Shown piece after piece: positions 63,254-64,000 of a stretch of 64,000 bases of DNA. Position numbers and translations under genes: made by a program. Each line of letters begins with the position of its first letter. The stretch's first letter is position 1. The notes under the pieces were generated by a model that saw only the letters and a list, made by a program, of their open reading frames with translations, was not told the origin of the DNA and made no database searches. The stretch is taken from contig NZ_JASISP010000007.1 in NCBI RefSeq assembly GCF_030063185.1, positions 87,599 through 151,598 of the forward strand, written 5' to 3'. Origin of the DNA: Arthrobacter sp. H35-D1. Its GTDB lineage: Bacteria; Actinomycetota; Actinomycetes; Actinomycetales; Micrococcaceae.

Positions 63254-64000
63254 ATGGATAAGTTGGCAGGGAGGCCGGGGTTTTCGGTTTCTGGTTCAGG
63301 GGATTTTAGGGTTGGTGAGCATGTTCGCCAGCTGTTGAATCTTGCCGGGGCGTTGGTGCGTTCGGCTTCTGGTGTCGGGGCTGTTTCCGGTGTGGTGGTG
63401 GAGGACGTGACTGCTGGTGTTGGGTTTTCCGCTGGTGGCGGGTTGCCGTTTGGTGTGGATTTGGGGGCGCTGTCTGATCGGGAGTGTCTGGGGTGGGCGC
63501 AGGACTTGGAGCGGTTGGCCAAAATTGGGCAGGCGATGGCTGTGCAGGTCGTGGCGGAGTTGGTCCAGCGCACTGAGGCTGGCCGGTACGCGGTGACGGG
63601 GGTGCGTGGGCCGGTGGATCTGTTGGTGCAGTCCTTGCAGGTCAGTGCTGCCGAGGCTCATCGCAGGGTTCGTTTGGCGGAGGCGGTGTTGCCGGTGCGG
63701 GATCCCTTGTGTGGTGTTCTTTCCCCGGCGCGCCAGCACGTACTGGGGGAAGTGTTCTTCCGGGGCGAGGTCTCGCAGGAGCAGGCGTTGTTGGTGTCGG
63801 GGTTTGTGGATGAAGCTGCTCGTTTGGCTGCGAATGGCAGGATTGACCAGGATTGCTTTGTTGATGTTGAAACGACGTTGGTGGAGGCCGGGCAGGGGGA
63901 GGATCCGGATTGTTTGCGTCGTATTGGCAACCGGATCATGAGTCATCTGGATCCCGACGGGCAAAAGCCCAGTCATGCTGATTTGGTGGCGAAGCAGGGA
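63254..64000 (+). CDS. DUF222 protein, partial (probable HNH endonuclease), cut by window end
   Basis: The frame from ATG 63254 stays open to the last base (249 codons). Segments DLERLAKIGQAMAVQVVAEL, GRYAVTGVRGPVDLLVQSL and VSAAEAHRRVRLAEAV are the DUF222 core, which in actinobacteria usually precedes a C-terminal HNH nuclease domain outside this window. Codon use is strikingly rich in GTT/GGT/TTG compared with the neighbours, common for this multi-copy family and compatible with transfer. The opposite-strand open frame here is its shadow. Some members flank mobile introns or act as genomic-island nucleases. Confidence 0.8.
   Translation, partial: MDKLAGRPGFSVSGSGDFRVGEHVRQLLNLAGALVRSASGVGAVSGVVVEDVTAGVGFSAGGGLPFGVDLGALSDRECLGWAQDLERLAKIGQAMAVQVVAELVQRTEAGRYAVTGVRGPVDLLVQSLQVSAAEAHRRVRLAEAVLPVRDPLCGVLSPARQHVLGEVFFRGEVSQEQALLVSGFVDEAARLAANGRIDQDCFVDVETTLVEAGQGEDPDCLRRIGNRIMSHLDPDGQKPSHADLVAKQG

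Noticed and set aside
63296..63976. 226-codon minus-strand open frame at the right end
   Set aside because: Shadow of the DUF222 gene, whose plus-strand frame is open to the window edge and carries family motifs.
1..64000. CRISPR arrays, tRNA/rRNA genes, prophage or attachment sites
   Set aside because: No regularly spaced repeats, cloverleaf-like sequences, phage structural genes or att-type direct repeats were noticed on reading; tRNAs were not searched for computationally.

Overview
The window is high-GC DNA from an actinobacterium, most likely an Arthrobacter-type member of the Micrococcaceae. This rests on the three-subunit b558-type succinate dehydrogenase, the short transketolase, a maleylpyruvate isomerase/mycothiol-type protein, a DUF222 protein and many actinobacterial stress families. 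The genus is inferred from gene content and codon style, not from a marker gene. No rRNA, tRNA, CRISPR array, intact insertion sequence or prophage was seen.

Layout. 1-3.9 kb: a DUF3040 protein and sdhCAB. 3.9-9.2 kb: a decayed patch (transposase and DUF488 remnants) with a methyltransferase, two tandem universal stress proteins, a glyoxalase-fold protein and a D-2-hydroxyacid dehydrogenase homologue that has lost its catalytic residues. 9.2-28.2 kb: a redox and carbon-metabolism island with a FAD reductase, a membrane molybdopterin oxidoreductase, a sugar porter, transketolase, transaldolase, a flavodoxin-reductase-like protein, a dead lipid kinase, an AarF kinase, phosphoketolase translationally coupled to a P-type H+-ATPase, a frameshifted membrane protein and an AI-2E family protein. 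Together these look like a phosphoketolase shunt with pH and redox maintenance for low-oxygen or energy-limited conditions (inference).

28.2-29.1 kb: one open frame on the minus strand joins pieces of three unrelated genes (SRPBCC, TetR, mandelate-racemase-like). 29.3-38.6 kb: a tightly overlapped cluster of a methylthioadenosine-phosphorylase homologue, an NAD-dependent epimerase, a two-component system, two glycosyltransferase-type proteins, a methyltransferase, a second membrane molybdopterin oxidoreductase and a GT87-like membrane glycosyltransferase. It reads as a coherent but unnamed glycoconjugate or modified-sugar pathway. 38.8-43.5 kb: membrane proteins, a NarL-type two-component pair and a lipoprotein. 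43.6-49 kb: a GNAT fossil, luxS-mtnN, and a four-gene OpuC-type osmoprotectant ABC transporter.

50-52.3 kb: a TPP riboswitch in front of an SDR dehydrogenase and an LLM flavin monooxygenase, with no thiamin gene nearby. This is the strongest candidate here for an undescribed thiamin-linked function. 52.4-59.2 kb: a general-stress group (Dps, GlsB, DUF4235, PPC/DUF296, YciE/F-like ferritin-fold, DUF2945, DUF7218-like, AI-2E) ending in a dead GAF-ANTAR regulator. 59.2-64 kb: ArfB rescue factor, a divergent MocR-type regulator, a papain-like peptidase with a 34-residue membrane peptide behind it, a DinB/mycothiol-type protein, and the start of a DUF222 protein cut by the window edge.

At least seven gene fossils lie among intact genes, so parts of this region are undergoing active gene loss.
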